NCBI GenBank assembly: GCA_016801885.1
Contig: CM028901.1
Location: 7,931,283 to 7,995,282 of the forward strand
From: Toxotes chatareus
Taxonomy: Eukaryota; Chordata; Actinopteri; Toxotidae
Length of the DNA: 64,000 nt
Direction: 5' to 3'
Shown: one piece after another, positions 11,844 to 25,408 of the stretch
Layout of the letters: every line of letters starts with the position of its first letter
Numbering within the stretch: position 1 is the stretch's first letter
Notes under the pieces: generated by a model
The model's input: the letters and a program-made list of their open reading frames with translations, nothing else
What the model was told of the DNA's origin: nothing
The model's database searches: none
Translations under genes and position numbers: made by a program

Positions 11844-14794
11844 AAGCCAGACATGTGCAGTGATCGTTTTAGAGATTCACAGGTAATGGGCCCTTTGTTC
11901 TGTTCCCAGATTGAGTCACTTTGAACACTCATCTATTTTGTCAGGTAAAAACCTTAAATCTCCCAAATGTCTGCTTCTGGGTTTTTTCAGCCTAAAGGCT
12001 GCAGAACCCTGCCAAACCTGTACACAAGAAACTAAGCTTCAGTTGACCTCAAAATGAAATTAAAATCAGATGAATTTTAGTCTCAACTTGTTGGTGTATA
12101 CCAATGACATCCAACTGATATGTCTGCTGACCAAACTCTGTTTATTCCCGTGTCCTTGGATTTTTTCCTCTGAGTAGTTATCACTTTTATACTAAGTGTT
12201 CTGTGGGACACAGGCTTGTTTTTGCGATCCAGTTTAGTGCTGAAATACATTCAGTTTTGATGTATTTATGAAATGTGAAATATTTGACATTCTGTGACTG
12301 GCGAATGGTGTTTTTCAGACAGGTAGATGCCAGTAGTTGTATCCTGTATGGTAATATGTTAATTTTACTTAAATATTGTGTATTAATATAATATAAAGCT
12401 GTTCATACATTCATAAACAGTATAGTTCTTTTTAAGTGTTGTGACACTGTTGTCACACAGGCCTTATTTTATGAATCCTAAAGAACCTATAAATGAAAAC
12501 AGTACAGTCATTCAGTACAATATACACACCTACTATACACATGTGCACACAGCCACATTCAACTTCAGTTTTGAAGAGATTTAATGAGCCACTTCTTTGC
12601 AGTATTTCAAAAACAATTTAATACTATCGGAGGTTTTAAAAAATAACACATTTACCTTGTGCGAATGATTCCCCCCAATTACTTTTTACAGCCAAGACCA
12701 CATACTTTAATTAAAAACTTACAAAAGGCTTGTTGATAGCACTGTGCGAGTGATCACAATCAAATTTGTTACTTATAATATTAACAAGCTGTTTTTGTTT
12801 TTATAAATATGTACAGTATAATCCTGCATAGAAAAGAATGTAACCCCTGAAGTGTTTATACAGGAACAGATACTCCAATCTTTTGTTGGTACTGTACAAA
12901 ACCACGCTAAACATTAAACGGTTTGATGTCCAGTGGAGCTGTCAAGCAGCCTGGGAACTGTCTCATATAACTAAATCTTTGGTTTGAAAGAGTTTACAGG
13001 CCAACAAAGGAGTGAAGTCCTGTGCAGGGCGTAGTTCTCAGAAGTTAGGTGCCTTATGTAAGGAGGCATGGCGCTGCTTCAGTACACAACATGTACCCAT
13101 CACTAAGAGGAAGTCCAGGAAGGAAAGAGAAACGGGCGCACATTTTTACAAGTCATGTAAAAACCGTCTTTTTTTTTTTAACATTGATTCAGGTCAACTG
13201 TAAATCTTTAAAATTTTTATTTACATTGTAAAAGACAAAGACTAAGACACATACATTTTTCAATTCTGCTTCTCTGACTGTGCAAGCTTTTAGGCCCCCT
13301 CTCTGAATGGTTACTTGACATTTTCAACCCTGAGAAGTGGGTCCATGCCTTAATAGAAAGGTACATAACATTCTCTTGAGAGGGTAAAGTTCACTAGAGG
13401 CTCTACTTTCAATTTAAAAACTACTGCTGCTGCTTCAGCTTTAGAATCACACATTAGAAAACACATTTTCTCACTTTCTGATTGTGATTTTGTCTCACTG
13501 TACCTATAATTTCACAGACTTGCCTTTAAAATTTCACCCTTCATCAGCTCTCATTCTATTTGTCTTCATATCCTTGTCTTTGCCTTCTGAGCTGGGTTAA
13601 AAATAGTCCCTCTAGCTTTGGTAATGCCCCCACTGGACCATTGGCACATGGTGAATCCAGTAGAACACTTTCTCCCGTTCATTTTCAGACAAGTCCCAGT
13701 AACACACACACACACAGTTGCAGAAACACACAGCACTGGTATTATACATGTGCAGTCATTTACTGCCATGTTTTCTGACAGGTGTGTATCCATTATCTTT
13801 CACCCAGATGCAACAAGTTCTGTCTTTCTCTTATGCTCTAAGTCCCTCAATCACGTTCATACAAGTTCAGTTTTAGGTAAACTGCCCTACCTTTTTCTGG
13901 TTGGTGAAACATCAGCCAATGCAGCCAGTATGCAAGTAGTCACTCTCGCCATATAAGGTAAAAGAAGTACCAGGTCTTGGCAAATGGGCACATTCCAGAC
14001 TCAGTGACTTTAGTTTGTTTTCAGCATTTATATATAAAGTCTTTTCAAGTTTTATTACTTGTATGAAAATCCAGGAAAGGCTGCAGTGTTGAGCCACAGA
14101 GGTACTTTGATAGTGTCGTTGGCACGTGCGGACAATGGGTCTTTTTGATCATCTTGCATAAATAGTTTCCATTTAAAAGGTCGCTCCTCCATCTTTCGTT
14201 ATCCCAGGCTATTCCCCATCTGTTAACAGAACAACAGGGATAACAATGAATGCAACAGAGTATGAACTCCCACCCATTTTTGTCTGTGCTTTCCCTCCTC
14301 CTCGTTACCAACATTATTCATAGTCCTCAGGGGACAATCTCAAGTACAGTATTCTTAAGTGTCATTTAGCTTAGTGACACTTTACCAATGCAGTGAACAT
14401 TAGCTGGTCCAGCAAAGTTTATTTTCACAGCTTAAAAGCAGGCACCATGTCAAACATTCACCTGCTATTTGGGAATAATGTTCTATAATTATGTAGAAAA
14501 TATCATTAAAGACTTGTCCAAACATATGATTATTTGTGTACATTTCAAGGACGTATATCCATGTTCAAACTAACTGAAATTCTTAATTCATAATCAAAAC
14601 ATTTTCAAATACAATTTTAAACATTTGATTATTTTTGATAGCTCAGAAAGCTGCAAAGAGATTGTTTGATGTTTGACTTTTTCATTGTACTGTCTACTAC
14701 ACTCACAAGTGTAAACTGCTGTAATTGATTAATTGAGACAAACATAATTTGGTCTTTGAACATCTACTTTTCATTGCAGTTAGCTCTGCATGTG
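11844..14794. other. Convergent 3'UTR interval between syce1 and fam83h
   Basis: No coding signal. syce1 (+) ends at 11843 and fam83h (-) ends at 14795, so this 2.95 kb must hold both 3'UTRs. A candidate syce1 poly(A) signal ATTAAA is at 12059-12064. For fam83h, several AATAAA words on the minus strand (for example near 13217, 14049 and 14417 in plus coordinates) are possible. No RNA gene is recognised. Confidence 0.45.
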
Positions 14795-17700
14795 TTATAT
14801 TTCTTTCCCATCTACGCTGCAAACATCATCCTTGCAGTGGTAGACTACCTCAAAGCGGCTGTAGACCTTCTTCTCCTTCCTCAGGCTCTCTATCCTCTTC
14901 AGCAGTCCCTCCCGCTCCTGGTTGTTTCCCTGCGGTCGCAGAAATCGATTCCTTTTCATGGAGCTCTGTTTGTCCAGCCCCTTCTCCCCGGCGTCACTGT
15001 CTTTGTCTCCCCCTGTTTCTTCCCGCTCCAGTCGGTTTTTCTGGCTGTTGGCCGAGATCTGCTCCAGAATGACTTTGGTGTCATCTCGTAGGTTGCTGCT
15101 GAACAAAACAGAGCTGCCCGCAGCCTGGTATCGGGACGGTCCTGACATCCCAGTCAATGTCTTGTGATTTGCTGTAGTTTGGTCGGTAGTGGTAGATCCT
15201 GTATCTTTAGTTGATGAACTCTGATTTTTGCTGGAATCTTCAGTGATCTCTTTGACTATACTCATGCCCCTGTCGTCTCCTGAAGATTTCTTTTCTTTAT
15301 CCTTGGGCCCGAGGAATCCCTTTAGCCTCTGAGTCTGCTTCTTTAAGAAGTCAAGTGTCTTACCCTCACCCTTTCCCTCACCGAGCGTGTTGATGGATGT
15401 ATTAGATCCCATAACTTTTTGGAGTCCTTCCTTAGACTCATCACGTGGCAGAGTTGAAGAACTATGAGAGCGGCTCTTTTTCAGTTCACTCTTCTCTGCA
15501 TCTGTAGCGTCTGTGGTCAGGATCTCCTCGCCGCAGGAGGTGCGACGAGGATTCAGTCCCTTGAGCTTCAGCTGATCCTTCTTGAAGAGTTTAGGTGATG
15601 GAAGAGGCTTTAGAGACTTGAATATATCCTTCTTTTGTGCCTCTGAGGTACTCTCCTCTTTATGAGGTTGAGATGTCTCTGGAGGCTTCAGGGAAGTCGC
15701 AGAAGGCTTGGAATAGTTTATTGGTGGTTTTGAGGAAGAAACCGAGGGTCTGCGAGTGAGCTCTGCCAGTTTTGTGGCGATGTCTGGCCTCTTTTTTTCA
15801 GGTTCTGCTGCACTGACAGAGACAGCTGGAGTCTTTGGAGTTGTCGTAGTGCTGAGAGGTGGTTTATCAGAAATGTCTGGCTTTTTTCCAGCAGGCTCTG
15901 GGTCTTTTAGCGATGATTCTGTCTCCATTTTTGAGGCTTTTCTCTTTTCAGCCAACTCTTTGAAGTACTGCAATCGACTGGCTGGGTCATTCATGTTCAG
16001 AGATGATGATATTGTGACTTCAGATTTTTCAGCGGTTGTTGTTGTCTTTACCTCTTTGTCAGTTTTCTGAGGTTCCTCTTTTGCTTTAATCTCATCACTC
16101 AGTCGTATCTCCTTTTCCTCTTGCTGAGGCTCTTTTTCTTTTTCCTCCTTCTGTGTCTCCTTCTCCTTTTCTTTCTCCTTATTTTTTTCCTCAGCCCTTT
16201 TTCTCCACTCAAAAGGCTCACGAGACAATGACCTCCTCTTTTCCAGGATCTGGGCCACGATCGAGGAAGTGCGCACTGTGTCTAACTCCTCATCTTCCTC
16301 TGTGGCTGGTTTTAATCCCAGGCTGCCACTGTGTATCTCTGCCTTGGAAGATGAGAATATAAGCGAGGAACGGAGACGAGAGCTACGTTGAAGCAGAGGG
16401 TTAATACGTGTGCGAAATGATTCATGTTTGGACAGGAAGAGATCTGGAGCCTCTTTCACCTCCACATCCCCACCTGCCTCCTTTGCTGCAGGCCTCTGTG
16501 GCTCCCCTTCCCTTTCCTTCTCCACATCCTTCTCTTTTTTATCCAGTACAAATGGCTTCAAGTCACTGACTGAGGGAAGTAGATCCTTGGTTGTTGTTGG
16601 GGCAGAGTCTTTATTGCTGCTCTCAGGTAATTTGGGCTTTCCAAAGCGTGGTCTCAGTATATCTGTCCTGGGCTTTTGGGGAACATTAGGTGGCTCCTTT
16701 ATTCCAAAGCGAGGAGCGGAAGTTTCGGCAGCAGTAGGCTGCTGAGATGGTTGAGGATCTTCAAATGCGTCAGGCCCCATAGGCTGAGTTAGACCTTCTT
16801 CTCCACCGTCCTCATATGTGCTAAGATAGGAGTGGATTCTCCAGCTCCGTAGGCCTTGCCTAACACTTGCATCTTGATCATGCTCTTGATCAGGTTGTTT
16901 GAGAAATGGTTTCTTCTCTGGTGGGTGGGGATGGGTGGGTGAGCTCTGGCAGGCATATGCCTGGCCTATGGTTGGCCTCTTGTGGGAGGAACCTCCTCCA
17001 TATCTCCCAGCTAATGGAGGTGCCTGGTGCCCCTCAGGTCCTCTCAAGTCCTCAGATGAAAAGTAGTCTCGGCTATAGTTTCCAGGAGGAGGCTCCAGAT
17101 CTGAGCGAAAGCTTGAGTCTGAATACTGATCAATGGAGAGGTGTGGAGGACGACCTTGAAGTCTGTCGTAGTGTCCATGGCCAGAACCTGGCCCAGGCCC
17201 TTCACTGTAGTAATGGCTAGTTTGGACCTGCTCCCTGTAAAGAAAATGCAGTTGTTCTTAGTGGTTTGATTAAAAATTAATAATTATGTGTACAGACGTG
17301 TACTCACATAAGATGGTGATAAATGTGATAACTTTGAATAATTCAATTTCCAAACAGTTTTAAGTATTAAAGGGTTAACTACCTGTGGAAGTCTGTCTCG
17401 TCCAGATTATTCATGACTCTGTGCTTCATGTATTGTCTTGAAGATGCGTAGTTTTCCTGGGTTCCCTCTGCATAGCTGTGCCTCTTGAGGACACTGGCAC
17501 TGATCTCCATTTGCCTGGACACTATAGATCTTCCCTGCTCCAGGTAGGACTGCTGCCGACGAAACTGTTGCTGGGAATATTTCCCAATTGTAATTCCTGC
17601 CCCAGGTTCAACAGTGTGACGAAATGGGTCATTCCTCCGGAAAGGAAGCGCAACGTTACGATCAGAGTCTCCATAGGGGAAGGCAGAGGGAATCTCGGGC

Positions 17701-20101
17701 TGTCTGCGGTAGCCTATGGGGTTACGCAGAGACTGGGTCCTCTTCAGACCAAACTGCATACTTAAGTAATTGCTGGTGCTGCTGGTGTCAGAGATGGCAA
17801 GTGCACCATCTGATGGGTCAATGACTAGTGGCTCTGACTGAGCAAAGAGAATGCGAAACTCTTCATCAAAAGTGGCAACCAGCTCCCCGAGGAAGAGGTG
17901 GGCAATGCAGCGGTGGATCTTCTCGTATGACCACATGAAACTACAAGGAAATAAGAGGCATTTACAGACTGAATGGCATGGTAGTCTTGGCGATTAAATA
18001 AACCCATAATTATCACAATTAAATGACTCACCTGTAGTTTCCGCTGAGCACAGCCCTGCAGTCAGCCAACAGGAAACGATCTTTCACCTGTCCCTTGAAT
18101 GATTTTCCCGTCCGGGAGTAATAGGTTATTCCTGCCACAGTCCTGACACGCATCATCTGTAAAACCAAACACCATGTTATGGACACATTCAAGCATTAAT
18201 GAAAATGATGTGCTAGAATGACAGGATAGCTGAGTTTTAGCCCAATCCTTCGAGGAAATGTAATGAAAAGGCAAACTCACAGGAATTAAGTCCAAGTTGA
18301 CTTTGCAATTGATGACCATAGACACAAAGTGATGGACTTCCTGTTCATCCAGTAGAATGTAAACAGGAACGTGACGTGCTGCTGCATCCAAGAGGTCAGC
18401 AAAAATGTCAACATCTGTGAACATGTCCATCACCACAGCAATAACCTGGAGCAGAAGAGCAAACAATAAAACTGGTCAAGGTTTGTTCAGTAGAACATGG
18501 TCTTTGATAGTCTGACTTTAAATTATTTTGTAGCTAGGTTTCTGTTGGTTAACTCTGCAACATCTGAACATTTGCATAAGTTGAAGGAAGTTTGGCAGTG
18601 GCAGCTGTTCATTGTGTTTTCCAGCAAAACAAGATAAAGCATAGAACATTATGACTGTACATAATACAATGTGTACAAGTTAGTTATGTACAAGCTTGAT
18701 TTTTCTCCTGAAAGTGTGAAAATTAAATAATTTTTTTATTCAGTAAAGTTATTAAAGTTTGTGTCACTCAGTGAAATGCATACAAAAAAGTAAGCCTATT
18801 TCAGCTCTTACACCCAGTATATCAGCAATACAATGTGGGTAGATGACTCCTAAATTTGAATAACAAACGTATAGTAAGGCATAGTAAGATTAAAGACTCC
18901 TTAATGACTCTCTGAAAACCTGTCGGTCCTCTGTGTGCATGTTGAAACACCTAACTTTGTGCCTGAACGAAACACACTCATAAATTTTGTCAAAAGTAAA
19001 AGCGACATAACCCACCACACCGACAGGTTTGACTGCTCATGACATTTGGCTTGTACTCTGTGTGTTAATTTTGTTTCCAATTTAGCCAAAGGCCAGCCGG
19101 TTAAAGATCCATCTGAAGGGGAGTGGTGGCAAAGCTCGCAGTGGCAGTAAGATTAAACTAACAATGAGATAGCATAACTCGCTCATGCACTAGTTACTGG
19201 CAGCCTTTTATCTCAACTTTTTTTTTTTTGTTTTTGAAGAGATAACACTTGATTTGTACAGTATGTACTGATAAGACAGAGAAAGAGGATACTCAAAAGT
19301 AAAAAAAATTCCCACCCATCCACTTGTAGATCAGACATGAGAAAGTAATGTACATGCCTACAACTAAAACACATATATGCAGCATATCTGTATTTGTACT
19401 AATTGTGCGTTTATGAACACTGAATGCTTTGATCTCATCTTCAGATGTCATTTTTTCTCAGAAATACCTGTTGAAAGCAAACCAGATATGCAAGTTTAGC
19501 ACATATCTGTGTTTCCTGTCCCTCCCTTGTACTCACGTGACGTGCATTCTTGATGAGTCTCCTGGCCTGCTCCTTGATGCTTGGCATGTCTGGGTCGGAG
19601 GGGTTGACCAGTGTGGTGACCTCTGTGGGCCCGACGAAGCTGTGCTGCGGCAGCGGCCAGCCCAGGTCCAGCCCTGGAGCAGCCAGGTCAGACTGCACTG
19701 GCCAGTAGGTGTCAGAGGAGCCGTCAGCCTCATGACCTCCTTCATGATACATCAACTCTGGCATGTTAGAGGTCTGACTGGGCCCCTGGATTGTGGACTT
19801 GATAAGTGCAATTTCTGGCTGTGCCAGGAAACTGACCACATCTGCACCTTGGAGGAACTCATAGTAGCCCTGGTGTGACAGGAAACACATCCAAATTTAT
19901 TACATCATAAAATCAATCTGAATGTCTTCTCAAAGTATTTTACGCCACAAAAAAACAAGTCGAAAACTGTGGCGTTACCTGGATGTCGTTTTCTATCAGA
20001 GCATCAATAGCTAGACGGTACTCCTCGCGGTAGTGTGGGGGCAGGTAGTTTGGATCAAGGGGGTTATCACCAATCGATGAGCTCTGAGATCGGTGCGCCA
20101 T
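14795..20101 (-). CDS. fam83h: FAM83H, CK1-binding keratin scaffold protein
   Basis: Six coding exons on the minus strand: 20101-19979, 19869-19537, 18445-18281, 18156-18032, 17940-17383 and 17234-14795. They sum to 3744 nt (1247 aa) with consistent phase. The start MAHRSQSSS and the following NPLDPNYLPPHYREEYRLAI match the FAM83H N-terminus. A DUF1669 pseudo-phospholipase-D-like domain occupies residues 1 to about 290, with YWPV, EVTTLV and RTVAGITYYSRTGKSFKG blocks. The CK1-docking FxxxF motif FDEEFRILF lies at residues 273-281. Other conserved blocks are RINPLLQRSSRLRSSLIFS and, near the C-terminus, LFSSNLRDDTKVILEQIS and LRKEKKVYSRFEV. FAM83H brings casein kinase 1 to keratin filaments and its truncations cause amelogenesis imperfecta in people (family knowledge). 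A Lys/Glu-rich stretch lies near residues 780-820. Teleosts may have a/b copies; which one is unknown. Confidence 0.93.
18446..19536 (-). other. fam83h intron 2
   Basis: AT-rich intron bounded by a GTGAGT donor and a CTGCTCCAG acceptor on the minus strand. No gene, RNA or recognisable repeat was seen in it. Confidence 0.7.
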
Positions 20102-20173
20102 GGTTGGAGAAAGAGTGAGGTCAAAGGTCAGGGATCAGGGGTGAGGAGAGGAGAAGGAAGGAGGAATGTGAAC
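20102..20173 (-). other. fam83h 5'UTR part of the first coding exon
   Basis: On the minus strand a good acceptor (pyrimidine run, then CTGCACAG) ends at 20174, leaving 72 nt of leader before the ATG at 20101-20099. This implies an upstream non-coding exon. Confidence 0.6.
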
Positions 20174-21584
20174 CTGTGCAGAAAAGTCAGAAAGAAAGAA
20201 AAGGTCAGTGCACAGAGAAATTTACCTGTCAGTGTTAGATAAATAGCACATTACAGGTTTCTACGAATCTCACAGCTGGAAGAATATGTTGAAGTGACAT
20301 TGCTCTTATAGCTGCAAATACCTCACATACTAGACAACACACCACTTCTGCCTTCACGATGTACAATACTCATATTTCAACTAAATATTCCTTTCAGTGT
20401 TGAGAGGAAGAAAGCTTTGTGTCTGGATACACAAGCAGACAGATTATCTGTGACCTCTAACACAAAGCGTCTATTGTTGCTGAGTCAAAGCCTGTGCAGT
20501 AAGTTTAACGACTACAGCATTCATATTAACACACCTTTACCGACAAACAATACCGCATGTTTATACCCCAGCAGATGTTGACAGTTGTGACAGATCTCAA
20601 CAGAATTATTTTCTGTCTTTAAGGTCAGTGGTTTGTTATTAATTATTCACATTAGTATTATACAAATATAAAATAGGTGTGGTGCTTTCAATAAACTAAA
20701 AATAACAATTTAGCACATATAATATGTATTATAGTCATATAATACTTGATGACACCAGAGAATAGTGGAGGGCAATAAAAACACAAAATATTGGACCTCA
20801 TCTGGGGCCTTATATTGTATTTTATGTCTCATTCAGTTCATTGTAGACTATTTTTAAAGTTAGACTGTGATTAAAAGTTAACTTGGCTTAGTTGATTTAT
20901 TTATTTATTTATGGCATCACACGTCCTGCTTAATCACCTGTTTGATGTGACATTAGAGCTCTGCAGGACAATGAAATATCCTGCTTGTGATAGCATTAGT
21001 GATTAAGTGATATTCAATCTGGCTATTGAGAAAGCTGTACATAAAGGTGAGAACAAAGAAAAACAACAGGATACACAACATACAATGGGAGGAAGAGAAA
21101 GAAGAAAATTAAATGAGATAGAAGGGACGTGTAAGGGTGAGGTGGGAAAGGCATGAAGAGGTGTATAGACAGGTCCTCTCATATCTCATGCTCAGTAAAC
21201 TCGTCATGCTGGTGTGTCATGCCACAAGTTCTTACTCAGACCTCATCCTGAAAAATATGGCAAATTGAATAAGGAGAGCATGAGTTATGCCATGACTTGT
21301 TTTAAACTTAATTTAAGGTAGCGAAAGGAACATTGCGACATAACAGTTTATGAATGTGTGAGTGTCTGAATGAGAAAGAGAGAGCGTTGAAGTTTAGGAT
21401 TCACTTAGCAAATCTAAAGACCTACAGAGCTCAGGGTTAATGCCTCCATTGCTGTACATATAATTTCATATAAGGAATCATGAGACACTTCACCAACAGT
21501 CTCTACTCCAAACCCAACACAAACCCACACAAGCAGAAACTTTAAGACAGGAAAACAGAAAAAGGGACATTGTTGCAATGAGGG

Positions 21585-21860
21585 CTGCTATTTCATTTTT
21601 TGATTCTTTTAATTATTATTTTCATGATTAATCGTTTAATCATTTGGTCCATAAATGTCAAAATCATTGAAAAAGAAAAAGGCATTGCCTTCTAGTAGCT
21701 TTCTTCATCCGACCAACATTCCAAAGAACCTAAAGATATTTGGTTCACGATCGTATACAATGAAGAAAAACAGCAAATCCTCACAAATGAGAAAAGTTGC
21801 AAAGTTTGGCATTTTTGCTTGAAAAATGACTTAACCAATGTTGTTTTTGCTCTAATAACA
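21585..21860. repeat. Percomorph interspersed repeat, moderately preserved copy
   Basis: The segment carries words I know from a high-copy percomorph family: gattaatcgtttaatcattt, then tccgaccaacattccaaaga, acagcaaatcctcacaaatg and ggcatttttgcttgaaaaat. The last word recurs near 35.64 kb in this same window, which is direct evidence of repetition. Class (probably a non-autonomous DNA element) is not certain. Confidence 0.65.
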
Positions 21861-23837
21861 ACAGCTGGTTCAAGCCAGCTACTGAATGGTTTATCTGCCT
21901 CCAAAAGAGAAAGTAGATCAGTTCTTGTCAATGTTTTGTCTGGCATCACATAAAGGAAGAAAGAAAGATATTAATGTGACAAAGGTCCCATCCTCAGTTC
22001 CAACCCACAACACAGTTATATGTTATGCACCATCAGCTGAGGACCTCGACCCCCTCATTGATATTTAATGTGGTCCTGACAGCTGCTTACTGAATGGGTC
22101 ATCCAATGGGTTAAACACTTGGTAAATCTCAGGGAATATACTTCGGTATCTTCATTCGGAACAGGCTGTGTTTTTGACTGTGTGGATACATCACCATGGA
22201 AATGCACTGTTTTAGGAACTGCGGTTGACTGACAGTCTGACTACATGATCAGGGTGTGTATGTAACCTGGGGTCTGAATGGGAGTGTGACTAGGTGTTTT
22301 GTAAGGTGTACCTGCTTTATGAGTGTGTGTGACATGTTTCCTGTAAACTTCCACAAGCACTCTGGTGATTGGTGGTGATAACAAAGGGCCCAAGTCCTAA
22401 CCCGCAATCACTAGGAGAACCCGGTTTAGTCAGAGGCCTTGTGAGTCACCGCGTAGCCTGGCCTGGCCTGGCCTTGCCTGGGGATAACTTCCAACACGCT
22501 GCTCTGTGGTGATTCATCTGCCAGCAAAATGGCTGACATCCTGTTTCCTTGCTCATTTCTAGCCTTTAGAAATTAGTTCTTTGCGGTGTACTGTTCCCTT
22601 TCCACCAGTTCCATGGTGGTCAGGGAGGCATGCTGGGTGAACATGCTGGTTGCTTGGAATAATTTCACTCATTCCAAGTTTCTAATGTGGAAGAATCAAA
22701 AGTGCTTTGATCCATTTTGGTTTGTTCTTTCTTTTAAAGTAACCTAGCAGCCTGGGGCTTGATCCGTATGCAAGTGAATTTTGCTGAGGCAGCAGTAAAG
22801 AGCATACCTGAGGACTTGTGACAACAGTCATAAACCGAAAGATGTGCACCTGCCTGTGCTCGTCATACTGCGAAAGACCTCAACGGCAGCCAAAAAACGC
22901 CAGGAGTGCCTTTCAGATTATGAAATGATTAGTAATGCAGTTATTGTCTTTCAGTTACAGAAAACCTTAGAGGACAACAGCGCAAATCATCCCTGAGGTG
23001 AATATGAGCTAAGTAGGTGACTCAAGAGCACAGTGGCACTAAACAGAGCCCAGGGGTGTCTTATTCACCATCCTGACCTCTGGGTCTGTGAAGATGGAAG
23101 CAACAGAAGAATAGCACAGTATAAGAAGCATGACAGACTTTCTCCACCTCACCTGGCTTACTGGTATGATATTCAAACAAATACCTCAGCTTTGTTTGTT
23201 GTTATAGCAACTTCTGTAAGCAACAAACTGTAGAAAGTGACACATGATGATGGAGACCTTTCGATCTTTCTGTTCCTCCTTTAGTCATAAAACTTTCTGC
23301 TGCCTGCTCAAAACGCACCCTAAACAAAGCCAGTTTGAAACACTAAACCACCACAGGACAGGCAGGCGGCAACCAAATGCAGCTACTCCAGGCTGATAAA
23401 CCCAATATTCAGATGTGCCCAATGTTTGCTCGCGAAGCGTGTGAGTGGCTTCATTCTCAGCATTCCTCCATGAAAGCTGACATGAGAAGAGGGAGAGAAT
23501 AGACGAGCCAAGAGCTGAGGGAGGGAACATTTTTATGTCCCGACATGTGAATCCAGAGAATTAAGCCTGTGGGGATACGAACTATAAAGAAAAAAATATA
23601 TTTTCCACACTCTCTGTTTTCTCTCCGTCTCTCTCTCACACACATGCATCTGAACACGCCTCACTAAACAAACACCATGATTGATCCGGCATACCTCTTC
23701 AGTCGATTCATTTTGTGTGTGATAAATTCGGTGCGAGCGGAGTGAGAAAAGAATACCTGAAAACAGGTTTGGAGGGATGAGCCAGTAATCTGCTGATGCT
23801 CCTGTCAGGACCTTTCAGTGCCACTTTTGTCAGATTA

Positions 23838-23856
23838 ACACACACACACACACACA
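23838..23856. repeat. (CA)n microsatellite
   Basis: Nine to ten uninterrupted CA units, directly visible. Confidence 0.9.
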
Positions 23857-25083
23857 ACGTAGATAAGAGCAAACACAGAGCACAGCTTGTCTCTCTGTAT
23901 ATCATCACATCTCAGTGAGACCGTTGAACGCCACACAAAAGACCGCTCAAGGTTGCATACACTATGTGAGAACACACAGCAGCATGTATCCTCCCATTTT
24001 TTTTAAAAACTAGGTTCTACACAGCAGCACTGCTAGAAAAACAGGTCCACTGAGGTCCGCGTCATTTGTTCCAAATGCCTCAATGTCTGCGGTCATCTTG
24101 AGTGGAAAACCCACCAATAAAAGCATAAGAAAGTTTCTACATTAATTCCTCTCTCCTTCCAAAGCACAATACTGTTCATGCATGAATTTACAACACCTTT
24201 ACTAGAGATACTAGATACTGACCTCTTTTAATGTGTACAGTTCAAACAAACTTATGAATGGGATGCAGCCTTTGCCTTAAGGCTAGTGTGACAAGATGGA
24301 ATCTATAATAAGAAGCACACAGGCACTGACACACCACAAAAAAGCTGGCACAACAAACTTTTTCCCTCAAATTATAACCACATGTTGGACTATTCCTGCA
24401 CAGTGACTCACTCAGTGAATCAAGGCAAAGCTTGTAAAAGTGAAGTTTAAATCAATACATTGCTTGCTTATCAAAGCTGTAAACAAAACATTGATCCCTG
24501 TGTCTGCAATAATGATATTATCAGATCCTATAGGAGACCACTGTCTATAGGAGAGGACATGTGGTAAGTGTCCCCCTTGCTCACAAGACAAAGCTGTATG
24601 ACTGCAAGGTGAGGAATGTGTTTCACATCACTAATTATCCTCAAATTAGAGGGATCTCAAGTTAACCTAATGACAATGACATACATAGGATTGTGCAACC
24701 AAGCCATTATAGGCTACATTCTTGTAAAAGTATCCCTGCCTTTTCACACAGCACTATTTATCACCCACGGCTCCCTACAACCCAGTGCAGACAAAGCTCT
24801 ACAAGGTCTGAAAGCATGTTATTTCTCCTCCTAACTACTTATTTTTCTCTCTTTTGAATGTCTTCAAAGGACTGGAAAGAGAGCAGCAGAGTTTATCAGA
24901 GCCAGCCAGCGTGGAGCCTTCTGTGTGCTTAGACTGTAATAACAGTACTGTTCAGGTTTTGCAGTGCACAGCAGCTACCTGGATGACTTCATCCTCTATA
25001 AACTGCAAGCGGCTCATGAGGAAAGTAACCCGCATTTCACTTCTTTTTTTTTTTTTTTTTAAATTCCACTCACGTTAATGGAG

Positions 25084-25345
25084 TCATGAATAGAAAAGAA
25101 TAGAACAGACATAATTAGGATAACAGTTTGGAGATGATACAACAGGACACAATACAGTAGAATAGATAAGAGAAAGCCACAGTATAGTACAAAACAGGAA
25201 AGGACACAACTGAATAGAATAGGACATAATTAGGATAGTTGTTAGAATAGATCAGGACAAGAGAATACATGGATATGATAAAGCAGGATACAGCTGGGAT
25301 AGAATAAACAGGATAGGACTTAATAGAAAAGAAGAGAATGTAATA
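25084..25345. repeat. Degenerate short tandem array (AGAATAGGACA-like)
   Basis: Variants of gaatagaa, cataattagga, aggacaagagaat and gaataggac recur about every 10-20 bases over 260 bp, next to the CpG-rich block. This looks like an old minisatellite grown from a GAATA-type unit. Units are imperfect and the exact period could not be fixed by eye. Confidence 0.6.
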
Positions 25346-25408
25346 GAATCTGTGTACATCTCTTCTCATGTTGCATTTCCACAGTTCGTCTTTATTTCCA
25401 CTTCGTAC

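Larger units (their letters stand above)
20174..25408 (-). other. Probable fam83h intron 1
   Basis: Five kilobases without a coding signal between the acceptor at about 20174 and the CpG-rich block at 25.4 kb. Contents: a repeat relic near 21.58-21.86 kb, short TGGCC tandem words near 22.46 kb, a (CA)n tract at 23838-23856 and a degenerate short tandem array at 25084-25345. Small open frames here are not supported. Confidence 0.45.

Noticed and set aside
22300..22345. Possible end of a 'TGTACCTAATAAAGTG'-type fish repeat
   Set aside because: Similarity is too short and interrupted to support.
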